Assembly: GCA_014208095.1 (NCBI GenBank)
Contig: JACHMT010000004.1
Span: forward strand, 1,116,001 to 1,180,000
DNA length: 64,000 bases
Origin: Actinospineispora eucalypti
GTDB taxonomy: Bacteria > Actinomycetota > Actinomycetes > Mycobacteriales > Pseudonocardiaceae
Reading direction: 5' to 3'
Position 1 is the stretch's first letter, and every line of letters starts with the position of its first letter. Under the pieces are notes generated by a model. That model searched no databases. It had not been told where the DNA came from and saw nothing but the letters and a program-made list of their open reading frames with translations. Positions 15,118 through 23,829 of this stretch are shown piece by piece. The position numbers and the translations under genes were made by a program.

Positions 15118-16479
15118 CTACAGCCGCTCGAAGCAGCGCCTCCGCTCCCAGTCGGTGACCACCGCGTCGAAGGCGGCCAGCTCCACCCGGGCCATGTTGG
15201 CGTAGTGCTCCACGACCTCCTCGCCGAAGCACTCCTTGGCCAGCGAGGACGACTCCCACAGGGTCAGCGCCTCGCGCATGGTGGTCGGTACGGTCGGTGC
15301 GCCCGAGGTGTACGCGTTGCCGGTCTGCGCGGGTTCCAGGGGCAGCTCGTGGTCGATGCCGTGCAGGCCGGCGGCGATCACCGCGGCCAGCCCGAGATAG
15401 GGGTTCACGTCCCCGCCGGGCAGGCGGTTCTCCACCCGCAGCGACGGCCCGCGACCGACCAGGCGGAGCGCGCAGGTCCGGTTGTCCACGCCCCAGGACA
15501 CCGAGGTCGGCGCGAACGAGCCGGGCGCGAACCGCTTGTAGGAGTTGATGTTCGGCGCGAACAGCAGGGTGAACTCGCGCAGTGCGGCCAACTGGCCGGC
15601 TAGGAAGTGCTCGCCGGCGGGGGAGAGGTCCCCGTAGCGCCCCGCCATGACCGGCTCGCCGGCGCCGTCCCGCAGGGAGACGTGCATGTGGCAGGAGTTG
15701 CCCTCCCGCTCGTCGATCTTGGCCATGAAGGTCAGCGAGCAGCCCTGCTGGGCGGCGATCTCCTTGGCGCCGGTCTTGTACAGCGCGTGGTTGTCGGCTG
15801 TGACCTGCACCTCGTCGTAGCGGAACGCGATCTCGTGCTGGCCCAGGTTGCACTCGCCCTTGGCCGACTCCACGTAGAGCCCGGCGCCGGCCATGCCGGC
15901 CCGGATCGCGTGCAGCAGCGGCTCCACCCGGGCGGTGCCGAGCATCGAGTAGTCCACGTTGTACAGGTTCGCCGGCGTCAGGTCCCGGTAGTCGGCGCGC
16001 CAGGCGTCCTCGTAGGAGTCCCGGTAGACGATGAACTCCAGCTCGGTGCCGGCCAGCGCCCGCCAGCCGCGCTCGGCCAGCCGCTCGCGCTGCCGCTGCA
16101 GGACCTGCCTCGGCGAGGGCGCGACCGGTTCCCCGGAGGACAGCCGCAGATCGGCGAACACCAGCGCGCTGCCCGGGTGCCAGGGCAGCTTGCGCAGCGT
16201 GGACAGGTCCGGGACCAGCTCGAAGTCCCCGTAGCCGCGCTCCCAGGAGGACATCGCGTAGCCGTCCACGGTGTTCATGTCCACGTCCACCGCGAGCAGG
16301 TAGTTGCAGGCCTCCGCGCCGTGTTTCAGCACTTCCTCCAGGAAGTAGCGCGCCGCGCAGCGCTTGCCCTGCAACCGCCCCTGCATGTCGACCAGCACCA
16401 ACAGCACGGTGTCGATGCTTCCGGTGTCGATCGCGGAGCGAAGCTCGCCGACGGTGAGCATTCCTACGTGTTCGCGCAC
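15118..16479 (-). CDS. Glutamine-synthetase-family gamma-glutamylamine ligase (GlnA4 / GlnA3-like)
   Basis: A class-I GS-fold enzyme that ATP-dependently joins glutamate to a primary amine; GlnA3 and GlnA4 of Streptomyces act on polyamines and ethanolamine. The 453-residue protein has DMQGRLQGKR at the N-terminus, metal ligands in GTELEF and GECNLGQHE, ATP-site HMHVSL, and glutamate-binding NRTCALR. It lacks the conserved adenylylation-loop Tyr region of housekeeping GlnA. The start is uncertain: GTG 16479 or ATG 16461. First gene of a three-gene catabolic operon, divergent from an amino-acid/polyamine permease, which fits uptake plus degradation of an amine. Confidence 0.88.
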   Translation of the reverse strand: MREHVGMLTVGELRSAIDTGSIDTVLLVLVDMQGRLQGKRCAARYFLEEVLKHGAEACNYLLAVDVDMNTVDGYAMSSWERGYGDFELVPDLSTLRKLPWHPGSALVFADLRLSSGEPVAPSPRQVLQRQRERLAERGWRALAGTELEFIVYRDSYEDAWRADYRDLTPANLYNVDYSMLGTARVEPLLHAIRAGMAGAGLYVESAKGECNLGQHEIAFRYDEVQVTADNHALYKTGAKEIAAQQGCSLTFMAKIDEREGNSCHMHVSLRDGAGEPVMAGRYGDLSPAGEHFLAGQLAALREFTLLFAPNINSYKRFAPGSFAPTSVSWGVDNRTCALRLVGRGPSLRVENRLPGGDVNPYLGLAAVIAAGLHGIDHELPLEPAQTGNAYTSGAPTVPTTMREALTLWESSSLAKECFGEEVVEHYANMARVELAAFDAVVTDWERRRCFERL

Positions 16480-16641
16480 GGCGTCACCGTCCAGCTGGCC
16501 TCGAGGTCCGTTGAGGTCACTGATATTGCCCTGTCGCGGCGCGCAGGTGAACCGCCGACGATTGGAAGGTGGCTACCGCGGGCCTTAAGTTCTGCTCAAC
16601 AGTGCTGCCGGGGCCGCATGATCGGTAGTAGCGTCCGGCGA

Positions 16642-18159
16642 ATGGCAGGCAACGGGCGGGTTCGGGTCAAAAGCATCGAGCAGTCCATTGCCGACACCGA
16701 TGAGCCAGGCACGAAGCTCCGAAAAGATCTCGGGGCGCTGGACCTGGTGGTGTTCGGCGTGGCGGTCGCGGTCGGGGCGGGCATCTTCACCCTCACCGCG
16801 AGTACGGCGGGCAATGTCGCCGGTCCATCGGTATCCCTCGCGTTCGTGATGGCGGCGATCGCCTGCGGGCTGGCCGCACTGTGTTACGCGGAGTTCGCCT
16901 CGACCGTGCCGGTGGCAGGCAGCGCGTACACGTTCTCTTACGCCACCTTCGGTGAGCTGATGGCCTGGATCATCGGCTGGGACCTGGTGATGGAGTTCGC
17001 GGTCGGCGCGGCGGCGGTGGCCAAGGGGTGGGCGCTCTACCTGGCCCAGTTCCTCGGGTATCTCGGCCTGGGGGCCAAGAGCACCACCGTGCACCTCGGC
17101 CCCATCCCGGTGGACTGGGGGGCGTTCCTGCTGGTCGCGCTGTTGACCTGGGTGTTGGTGGCCGGTGTGAAGCTGTCCAGCAGGGTGAGCCAGGTGATCA
17201 CCGCGATCAAGATCAGCGTGGTCCTGCTGGTGGTGCTGCTCGGCATCGCGTACATCAACGTGGACAACTATTCGCCGTACATCCCGCCGGAGACCGCGAT
17301 CGCGGACGGCGGCAAGTCCTGGCTGGACCAGACCCTGTTCGCGCTGTCCGGCGGTGGGGGCACCGCGTTCGGCGTGACCGGCCTGCTGGCCGCCGCTTCC
17401 CTGGTGTTCTTCGCGTTCATCGGGTTCGACGTGGTGGCCACCACCGCCGAGGAGACCCGCGACCCGAAGCGGGACGTCCCGCGCGGCATCATCGGTTCGC
17501 TGGTCGTGATCACCGTGCTGTACGTGTCGGTGTCCCTGGTGCTCACCGGGATGGTGAAGTACACCGACCTGGCCACCAAGGCGGACGGCACCAGGGCGAC
17601 CCTGGCCACCGCGTTCGCCATGCACGGCGTCACCTGGGTGGCTGTGATCATCTCGCTCGGCGCCCTGGCCGGATTGACCACGGTGGTGCTGGTGCTGATG
17701 CTCGGCCAGACCCGGGTGCTGTTCGCCATGTCCCGGGACGGCCTGCTGCCGCGCGGCCTGGCCCGGACCGGCGAGCACGGTACGCCCACCCGGATCACCC
17801 TGATCGTGGGCGGCGCGGTGGCGCTCGCGGCGACCCTGTTCCCGGCGGACAAGCTGGAAGAGATGGTCAACATCGGCACGCTGTTCGCCTTCGTGCTGGT
17901 GTCACTGGGTGTGCTGGTGCTGCGGCGCACCCGACCCGACCTGCCGCGCGCGTTCCGCACGCCGTTGGTGCCGGTCGTCCCCGTGCTCGCCGCGCTGGCC
18001 TGCCTCTGGCTGATGTACAACCTGACGGCGCTGACCTGGCTGCGGTTCGTCGGGTGGATGGCGATCGGGTTCCTGGTGTACTACGCCTACGGCCGGCGGC
18101 ACTCCCGGCTGGCCGCCGCGTCGGCCGGCGGCGTCGCGCCGGTGCCGGATCGGGGGTAA
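16642..18159 (+). CDS. APC-family amino acid/polyamine permease
   Basis: A 505-residue transporter with about 12 membrane segments. TM1 carries the unwound substrate loop GAGIF (in VAVGAGIFTLTAS), and the conserved cytoplasmic loop EETRDPKRDVPRGI lies after TM6, as in the cationic/neutral amino-acid transporter subgroup. ATG 16642 is chosen over ATG 16618; both have poor ribosome sites. Divergence from the gamma-glutamylamine operon (162 bp between starts) suggests it imports that pathway's amine or amino acid. The substrate is inferred only from context. Confidence 0.9.
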   Translation: MAGNGRVRVKSIEQSIADTDEPGTKLRKDLGALDLVVFGVAVAVGAGIFTLTASTAGNVAGPSVSLAFVMAAIACGLAALCYAEFASTVPVAGSAYTFSYATFGELMAWIIGWDLVMEFAVGAAAVAKGWALYLAQFLGYLGLGAKSTTVHLGPIPVDWGAFLLVALLTWVLVAGVKLSSRVSQVITAIKISVVLLVVLLGIAYINVDNYSPYIPPETAIADGGKSWLDQTLFALSGGGGTAFGVTGLLAAASLVFFAFIGFDVVATTAEETRDPKRDVPRGIIGSLVVITVLYVSVSLVLTGMVKYTDLATKADGTRATLATAFAMHGVTWVAVIISLGALAGLTTVVLVLMLGQTRVLFAMSRDGLLPRGLARTGEHGTPTRITLIVGGAVALAATLFPADKLEEMVNIGTLFAFVLVSLGVLVLRRTRPDLPRAFRTPLVPVVPVLAALACLWLMYNLTALTWLRFVGWMAIGFLVYYAYGRRHSRLAAASAGGVAPVPDRG

Positions 18160-18281
18160 ACCCGACACCGGGTTCGGGGGGTGGCTCCTCGGAGTTGGGG
18201 GGCCACACCATCGAGTGAATGTCTCGTGGGTGACACCGTTTGTGCAGGCCGCAAACGACCCCCCCACGAGAGGCAACTCCG

Positions 18282-19769
18282 ATGAGTTCCGACCCATACA
18301 CCTCACCGGTTGGCCCCCCGCAGTCGCCCCCGCGTTCGGGGATCTCGGTTCGCACCACGATCGTCGTGTTGCTGGCCGCGTTCGCCGTGCTGGTCGGGAT
18401 CGGAGCGCTGCTCGCGGGTCCGGTGTCCAACCCGACGACGACCACCGAAGCCGCCGCCGAGCCGGCCGCCGCATCGGTAGCGCTGGAGAAGACGTCCTCG
18501 GCCGGCGCCAACCCGTTCATGACGCCGGTGGGCGCGGACCAGGAGGGCGTGACCGCGCCGGCCGACACCGCCGGACAGTTCGGCGGTGACACCCCCGGCC
18601 TCTTCGCCGACAACGGCGACCAGACCACCTGTGACGGCAAGACCCTGGTGGCGAACCTGCAGGCCGACCCGCAACGGGCGAACGCCTGGGCCGGTGCGCT
18701 GAGCATCAAGGCCGAGGAGATCCCCGGCTTCGTCAACACCTTGACCCCGGTGGTGCTGCGCGCGGACACCGCCGTCACCGCGCACGGCTACGCCGACGGC
18801 CGGTACGACTCGTACCCGGCGGTGCTGCAGGCGGGCACGGCGGTGTTCGTGGACAACTACGGCGAGCCGACGGTGAAGTGCTACAGCGGCAACCCGCTCA
18901 CCGCCGCCGCGAAGCAGGACGACTCCTCGTACACCGGTGAGACCTGGCAGACCTTCCGCCCGGGCTCGGTGACCTACGTCCGCCCGGCCACCGTGGTGAT
19001 CAAGGACTACACGTTCATCCACGTGCGCTACGGCCGTCCCGTCCACTGCAAGCGGGACCACTGGTGGCCCAAGCGGCACCACGACAAGGACTGGGACCAC
19101 GTGTGGGACAAGGACCGTCACGACGACGACCACAAGAAGGACCACGACAAGGACCACGACAAGGACCACGACAAGGACCACGACAAGGACCACGACAAGG
19201 ACCACGACAAGGACCACGACAAGGACCACGACAAGGACAAGCCGGGTGACAAGCCCGGAGACAAGCCCGGAGACAAGCCCGAGGACAAGCCGGGGGACAA
19301 GCCGGGGGACAAGCCCGGAGACAAGCCGGGGGACAAGCCCGGAGACAAGCCGGGGGACAAGCCCGGAGACAAGCCGGGGGACAAGCCCGGAGACAAGCCG
19401 ATCGATCCGGGCAACGGTGCCGGCGACAAGCCCGAGACCAAGCCGATCGACCCGGGCAACGGCGCCGGCAACCCCGACAAGCCCAAGCCGGTCGTGCGGG
19501 ACCACCGTGACCCGAAGCCGGAGCCGATTGTCCGGGACCACCGTGACCCGAAGCCGGAGCCGATCGTGCGGGACCACCGTGACCCGAAGCCCGAGCCGAT
19601 TGTCCGGGACCACCGGGAGCAGAACTCGGAGCCGATCGTGCGGGACCACCGGGAGCAGAAGCCGGAGCCGATCGTGCGAGACCACCGGGAGGAGACGTCC
19701 GAGCCGGTCGTCCGGGACCACCGCGAGTCGAGCAGCAAGCCGGAGACTCGGGATCACCGAGGTGAGTGA
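18282..19769 (+). CDS. DUF6777-like exported protein with His/Asp- and Lys/Pro/Gly-rich repeat tail
   Basis: A 495-residue protein with a type-II membrane anchor (TM about residues 24-46), then a Streptomyces-type DUF6777 domain (about residues 115-215: TLVANLQADPQRANAWAG, TPVVLRADTAVTAHGY, AVLQAGTAVFVDN). The tail has three distinct low-complexity blocks: eight identical DHDK units (287-318), fourteen DKPG-type units (319-374) and eight RDHR-centred 12-residue units (about 404-495). Start ATG 18282 follows GAGAGG by 8 nt. The His/Asp block could bind divalent metals, and the DKPG block resembles wall-spanning linkers; both are inference. It is convergent with the kinase operon. Confidence 0.75.
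   Translation: MSSDPYTSPVGPPQSPPRSGISVRTTIVVLLAAFAVLVGIGALLAGPVSNPTTTTEAAAEPAAASVALEKTSSAGANPFMTPVGADQEGVTAPADTAGQFGGDTPGLFADNGDQTTCDGKTLVANLQADPQRANAWAGALSIKAEEIPGFVNTLTPVVLRADTAVTAHGYADGRYDSYPAVLQAGTAVFVDNYGEPTVKCYSGNPLTAAAKQDDSSYTGETWQTFRPGSVTYVRPATVVIKDYTFIHVRYGRPVHCKRDHWWPKRHHDKDWDHVWDKDRHDDDHKKDHDKDHDKDHDKDHDKDHDKDHDKDHDKDHDKDKPGDKPGDKPGDKPEDKPGDKPGDKPGDKPGDKPGDKPGDKPGDKPGDKPGDKPIDPGNGAGDKPETKPIDPGNGAGNPDKPKPVVRDHRDPKPEPIVRDHRDPKPEPIVRDHRDPKPEPIVRDHREQNSEPIVRDHREQKPEPIVRDHREETSEPVVRDHRESSSKPETRDHRGE
19140..19403 (+). repeat. in-gene 12-bp tandem repeats (8 x GACCACGACAAG, then 14 x GACAAGCCNGGN)
   Basis: Eight identical 12-bp copies of GACCACGACAAG (19140-19235) run directly into fourteen 12-bp copies of GACAAGCC(C/G)GG(A/G/T) (19236-19403). 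The identity of the first block at DNA level points to recent expansion by slippage, always in multiples of three so the frame survives. Confidence 0.95.
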
Positions 19770-19776
19770 TCCCCTC

Positions 19777-22700
19777 CTATGAAGGGGGACCTGAGGCCAT
19801 CGTCCTGGTGACGGTGGCCTCAGGTGTTTCCTGGTTCAGCAGGTCCTCGCAGGTGCGGGCCAGCACGGCGGCCGCGTCGCGGCGTGCGGAGGTGCTCACC
19901 GGGTGCGCGGCCAGGCGTTGCCAGTGCGCCAGTTGGTCGGCGGCGGCGGCCCGGATCTGCTCCCGGTCGGCGTCCTCGGCGAGGCCCAGACGGATGGCCG
20001 GGCTGTTACCCGTCCAACCCAGCAACCGCTCGGCCAGCCGCCGGTCGGGACCGTCCAGCGGAGGTGCCTCGGCGCACAGCGACTCGGCGAGGTCGATCTC
20101 GGCCAGCTCGTGCGCGTTGGCGCGCAGGCGGTCCAGCCGGTAACGCAGGTCGTCCGTATCCGGTTCGGTGCTGAGCTCCGCGACGCAGCGCATCGCCGCG
20201 CGCACCTTGCGCGCCTCGGCCGGCCGGGCGTACCGCCAGGTCAGCAGCTCGACTAGCCGGGGCAGCCCGCTGCGTTCCACCAGCTCGCGGGCCAGATGGT
20301 CGGCATCGTCGACGGTGCCGTCCCGGATCAGCGCCACGGCGGCCCGGACCCCGAACCGCCCGAGCCAGCCGACCAGCTCCAGCTCCGCGGGCGGCTCGGG
20401 GGCCACAGCGGCCGACGGCCCGGCGGACATGTCGACGGGCGGCGCGGCGGACACGTCGGCGGACGGCCCCGGGGGTGGGTCGGCGGGCGGCGCGGGGGGC
20501 GGCGCGGCGGGCACCTCGGGGGGCGGCGTGTCGGACACGTCGGCGGACGGCCCCGGGAGTGGGTCGGCGGGCGGTGCGGGGGACGGCGCGGCGGGCACCT
20601 CGGGGGGCGGCGTGGCGGACGTGTCGGCCGGTGGGTCGGCGGAGTTCCGTGAGGCCAGGTCGCGCAGGGCGGCGAAACGTTCCTCGGTCAGTGCGGCCGC
20701 GGCGACCGCGAGCAGCGCGGCGATCGGCAGCACGGTCTGGCAGTGCCGGCCGAGCTGGGCGTGCTCGCGGTACTCCTCGGCCAGCGCATTGGCCAGCTCC
20801 AGCGCGTAGGTCGCGCCGTCGGCGCTCTCGTCCGCCCTGGTCAGCAGGCCTACCACCGGTTCGTCTCCGGGTTGGGGCGGTGGATCGGTGGGACCCCGCA
20901 GCAACCACAGCGTGGCCACCGGCGCCGGGCCGGCCGGGCCGGGGTCGACCAGCTCGAACCGTTCTCCGCCCGGCAGGGTCCGCAGCGCTTCGGCCAGGGT
21001 GGTCCGGCCGGCGCCCGGGGCGCCGTGCACGGCCAGGTGGGGCGGTTCGCCGAGCTCGGCGGTCAGCTGGTCGATCCGGTCGCGGGCGGCTCCATCCGGG
21101 TGTCGTTCGGCGGCCGCAAGCAGCAGTTCCCGAGCCTGGCCGAGCAGCGATTCCGGGTCGAGCGGAAGGGCCGTCGCGCGGGACGGGGCGCCCTCGGGAT
21201 GCCGGGGGCGGATCACCGGGCGGGTGAGCGGAGGGAGATCGGCCGGTGCGGGCGCCGCCGGTGCGAGGGCCGCCGGTGCGGGCGCTGACGGCGCGAGGGC
21301 CGCCGGTGCCGGCGCTGCCGGTGCGGGCGCTGCCGGTGGGAGGGCCGCCGGTGCGGACGTTGCCGGCCCGGGGGGCGCGGGAGCCGGGACCGCGATGCCC
21401 GGCCGGATCAGCCGGCCGGGCATGGTCGCGGCTTCCAGCAGCGGCAGCGTGCCGGACGGGGGCACCGGAACCGGCTCGGTGAGCGGTGCGGTGCGCCGGA
21501 GCGGTTGGTCCGCCGGCAGCGGTACCCAGCCCGAGATCGTGGTGCCCGCCCCCGGCGTGGAGTCGACGGTGATCTGGCCGCCCACCGAGATGATCCGGGT
21601 GCGCACGTTGCGCATGCCCCGGCCGGGCGCACCGATCGCGTCCAGCGTGCCCGCCGGGTCGAACCCCGGCCCGTCGTCGCGCACGCTGAACCGCAGCCGG
21701 CCGGGCTCCGCGCCCACCCGCACGGTGATCGTCGCGCCCGGCGCGTGCTTGCGGGCGTTGTTCACCGCCTCCAGGCAGCAGAAGTAGACCGCCGACTCCA
21801 GGTCCTCGGCGAACCGGTGCGTGGCCAGGAACTCGTCGATCTGCACGGCCACCGGTTGCTCGGCACCGGCGTCCGTGGCGAACGCGGCGCGCAGTGCCTC
21901 GGCCAGTCCGCGCTCGGTGAGCGCGATCGAGGAAACCCCGGCCGCCGTCCGGGCCAGCACCGCCTCGGCCTCGTCCACCTGCTTGATCAGTTGGTCGAAC
22001 CGGTCCCTGGCCTGGGCCAGCGCACCGGTGGAGACCTCGTGCTCCACCAGGCCGAGGGCCAGCCGCAGGGTGACCAGGTGGTGTTGCGCGCCGTCGTGCA
22101 GGTCGCGCTCGATGCCCCGCCGTTCGCTGTCCATCTCGGCGACCGCCTGGCGCCGGGAGGCGGCGATGTCCTCCGCGTGCGCCAGCGCGGCGCGCAGCTG
22201 GCGTTCCAGCTCGATGCCCAGCCGGCTGGCCTGCAGCACCGCGCCGAGGCTGTCCGCCACGTCGTGCAGCAGGGTGCGCCGCTCGTTGTGCAGGCCGGCC
22301 ACCGCGCCGCGATCCACCGCGATGGCCCCGATCTGCTCCTGTCCCTGGCGGATCGGCAGGGTCACCAGAGAGGCCGCGAGCGACTCGTCGGAGGCTCTGT
22401 CGATCTCCCCGGACCAGGTGTACGTGCGGCTGCGCAGGCCCGGGCGCAGCACGGTGAGCTGGCAGTACCGGGCGCTCAGGCCTCGACCGATGGCCTCGGC
22501 CAGGCCGGCCAGGTCCGGGCCGTCCGACGAGCTGGTGCGGGACAGCGCGGCCACGTCGGCCAGCACGCGGTACGGCGTGGGACGCTCGCCGTAGAGCAGC
22601 CGGTCCACCAGGCGCTCGGCGCGCAGGTAGACCGGAAGGAAGGCCACGGCGGCCACGGCGGTGGCCACGGCGGCGGCGGCGATCGAGCCGGCTTCGCTGT

Positions 22701-23829
22701 TCGCGTCCGGCAGCCAGCCGACGATCGCGTGGATCACCACGAAGCCGCCGCCGACCAGCACCACCACCATCACCGAGGCCAGCCCCCGGCTGAACGCCCG
22801 CTCGGCGCTGTGCGGCCGGTCCCGGCGCACCGCCACCAGCACGGAAACCGCGACGCCGGCCGCGGCGAGCCGGGAGAACCAGAACAGCAGGGCGGTCGGC
22901 TGCGCGGTCGGCGGCTGGTTCGCCGACACGCTGTGCGCGGTCGGGTCGACCAGCATCAGCCCGGGCTGGTCCAGGTACCACAGCAGCAGGGTGAGCACGA
23001 CCAGCACCGCGCCGGTGCCCACCGCCGCGAGCAGCGCGGCGAACAGCAGCCGGGCCTGGGTGCGCAGCTCGGCGGTGGGACCCCGGCTGATCCGGTACGG
23101 CAGCACGGCCAGCCCGACCATTGGCACGCCGAAGCCGAGGAACAGGATGCAGCTGAGCGTGTGGGGCAGCAGCGCGGTACCGAAACCGATCACGCCCAGC
23201 GCGGCGGCGCCCGACGCGGCGAGCGCACCGCGCCCCAGGGTCCCCGAGGCCGCCGTCCGCCCCAGGCGGCCGACCGGCACCAGCAGCAGCGCGATCAGGT
23301 ATGCCGCCCCCGCGACGCCGTGCAGGAACACCTGGTGCAGCCCGCCGACGTCGAAACCGGTGGCGTCCCGCACCGCCACCGTGGTGGCGTGGGCCTGCAG
23401 GTTGAACGCCCCGGCCGACCCGATCATCGCCAGGGCGAGCAGCTGCTGGACCCAGCCGCGCGGTCCCATGAACAGCAGCAGCCCGGCCAACACCAGGTTG
23501 ACCAGGGACAGCAGGTAGTCCAGGACCGCCTGGCCGGCCGGTTCGCCGCGCGGCACGGCGGCCAACAGCCCGCGCGCCCAGCCGGCTCCGCCGCCGGCCA
23601 GGTCGGTCAGGGCCTCGGCCGCGCCCGGGAAGTGCGCGGCCACCGCGACCGCCGCACCGACCGCCAGCCAGCCGAGGGACACCACGACGCACATCGCCAG
23701 CAGCACCGCGTAGCCGGCCGCCGCCGCGCGGGCGAGCAGCGGGTTCGGCTCGGGCGGGAGAGCCGCCGCGCCGGGCGGGCGGGCGGGCGCGGAAGCGCCA
23801 CCCGCCGGGCTCAGGCGCCGGATGGTCAT
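19777..23829 (-). CDS. Hybrid sensor histidine kinase fused to a C-terminal P-loop GTPase-like module
   Basis: The 1350-residue protein has four parts. Residues ~30-400 hold 8-10 membrane segments. A GAF-like region (~420-545) is followed by a HisKA_3 dimerisation helix with the phospho-acceptor in ERDLHDGAQHH (His ~577) and an intact HATPase (N-box EAVNNARKHAP ~688; DDGPGF ~724). After a long Pro/Ala-rich linker comes a nucleotide-binding module with Walker A GAPGAGRTT (~936), then LVDPGP and LLTRAD, positioned like the dynamin/IniA GTPase DxPG and TKxD motifs. A second Pro-rich linker and a helical C-terminal region complete it. ATG 23829 overlaps the previous stop (ATGA). It is the only kinase of the operon with all catalytic residues, so it probably phosphorylates the NarL regulator. 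Confidence 0.8.
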   Translation of the reverse strand: MTIRRLSPAGGASAPARPPGAAALPPEPNPLLARAAAAGYAVLLAMCVVVSLGWLAVGAAVAVAAHFPGAAEALTDLAGGGAGWARGLLAAVPRGEPAGQAVLDYLLSLVNLVLAGLLLFMGPRGWVQQLLALAMIGSAGAFNLQAHATTVAVRDATGFDVGGLHQVFLHGVAGAAYLIALLLVPVGRLGRTAASGTLGRGALAASGAAALGVIGFGTALLPHTLSCILFLGFGVPMVGLAVLPYRISRGPTAELRTQARLLFAALLAAVGTGAVLVVLTLLLWYLDQPGLMLVDPTAHSVSANQPPTAQPTALLFWFSRLAAAGVAVSVLVAVRRDRPHSAERAFSRGLASVMVVVLVGGGFVVIHAIVGWLPDANSEAGSIAAAAVATAVAAVAFLPVYLRAERLVDRLLYGERPTPYRVLADVAALSRTSSSDGPDLAGLAEAIGRGLSARYCQLTVLRPGLRSRTYTWSGEIDRASDESLAASLVTLPIRQGQEQIGAIAVDRGAVAGLHNERRTLLHDVADSLGAVLQASRLGIELERQLRAALAHAEDIAASRRQAVAEMDSERRGIERDLHDGAQHHLVTLRLALGLVEHEVSTGALAQARDRFDQLIKQVDEAEAVLARTAAGVSSIALTERGLAEALRAAFATDAGAEQPVAVQIDEFLATHRFAEDLESAVYFCCLEAVNNARKHAPGATITVRVGAEPGRLRFSVRDDGPGFDPAGTLDAIGAPGRGMRNVRTRIISVGGQITVDSTPGAGTTISGWVPLPADQPLRRTAPLTEPVPVPPSGTLPLLEAATMPGRLIRPGIAVPAPAPPGPATSAPAALPPAAPAPAAPAPAALAPSAPAPAALAPAAPAPADLPPLTRPVIRPRHPEGAPSRATALPLDPESLLGQARELLLAAAERHPDGAARDRIDQLTAELGEPPHLAVHGAPGAGRTTLAEALRTLPGGERFELVDPGPAGPAPVATLWLLRGPTDPPPQPGDEPVVGLLTRADESADGATYALELANALAEEYREHAQLGRHCQTVLPIAALLAVAAAALTEERFAALRDLASRNSADPPADTSATPPPEVPAAPSPAPPADPLPGPSADVSDTPPPEVPAAPPPAPPADPPPGPSADVSAAPPVDMSAGPSAAVAPEPPAELELVGWLGRFGVRAAVALIRDGTVDDADHLARELVERSGLPRLVELLTWRYARPAEARKVRAAMRCVAELSTEPDTDDLRYRLDRLRANAHELAEIDLAESLCAEAPPLDGPDRRLAERLLGWTGNSPAIRLGLAEDADREQIRAAAADQLAHWQRLAAHPVSTSARRDAAAVLARTCEDLLNQETPEATVTRTMASGPPS
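19789..19825. terminator. hairpin terminator inside the 3' end of the kinase-GTPase gene
   Basis: ACCTGAGGCCA (19789-19799) pairs perfectly with 19815-19825 across a 15-nt loop. It lies just past the exported-protein stop (19769) and within the last codons of the convergent kinase gene, so coding sequence doubles as terminator. A smaller stem (CCCCT/AGGGG, 19771-19787) precedes it. Confidence 0.6.
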
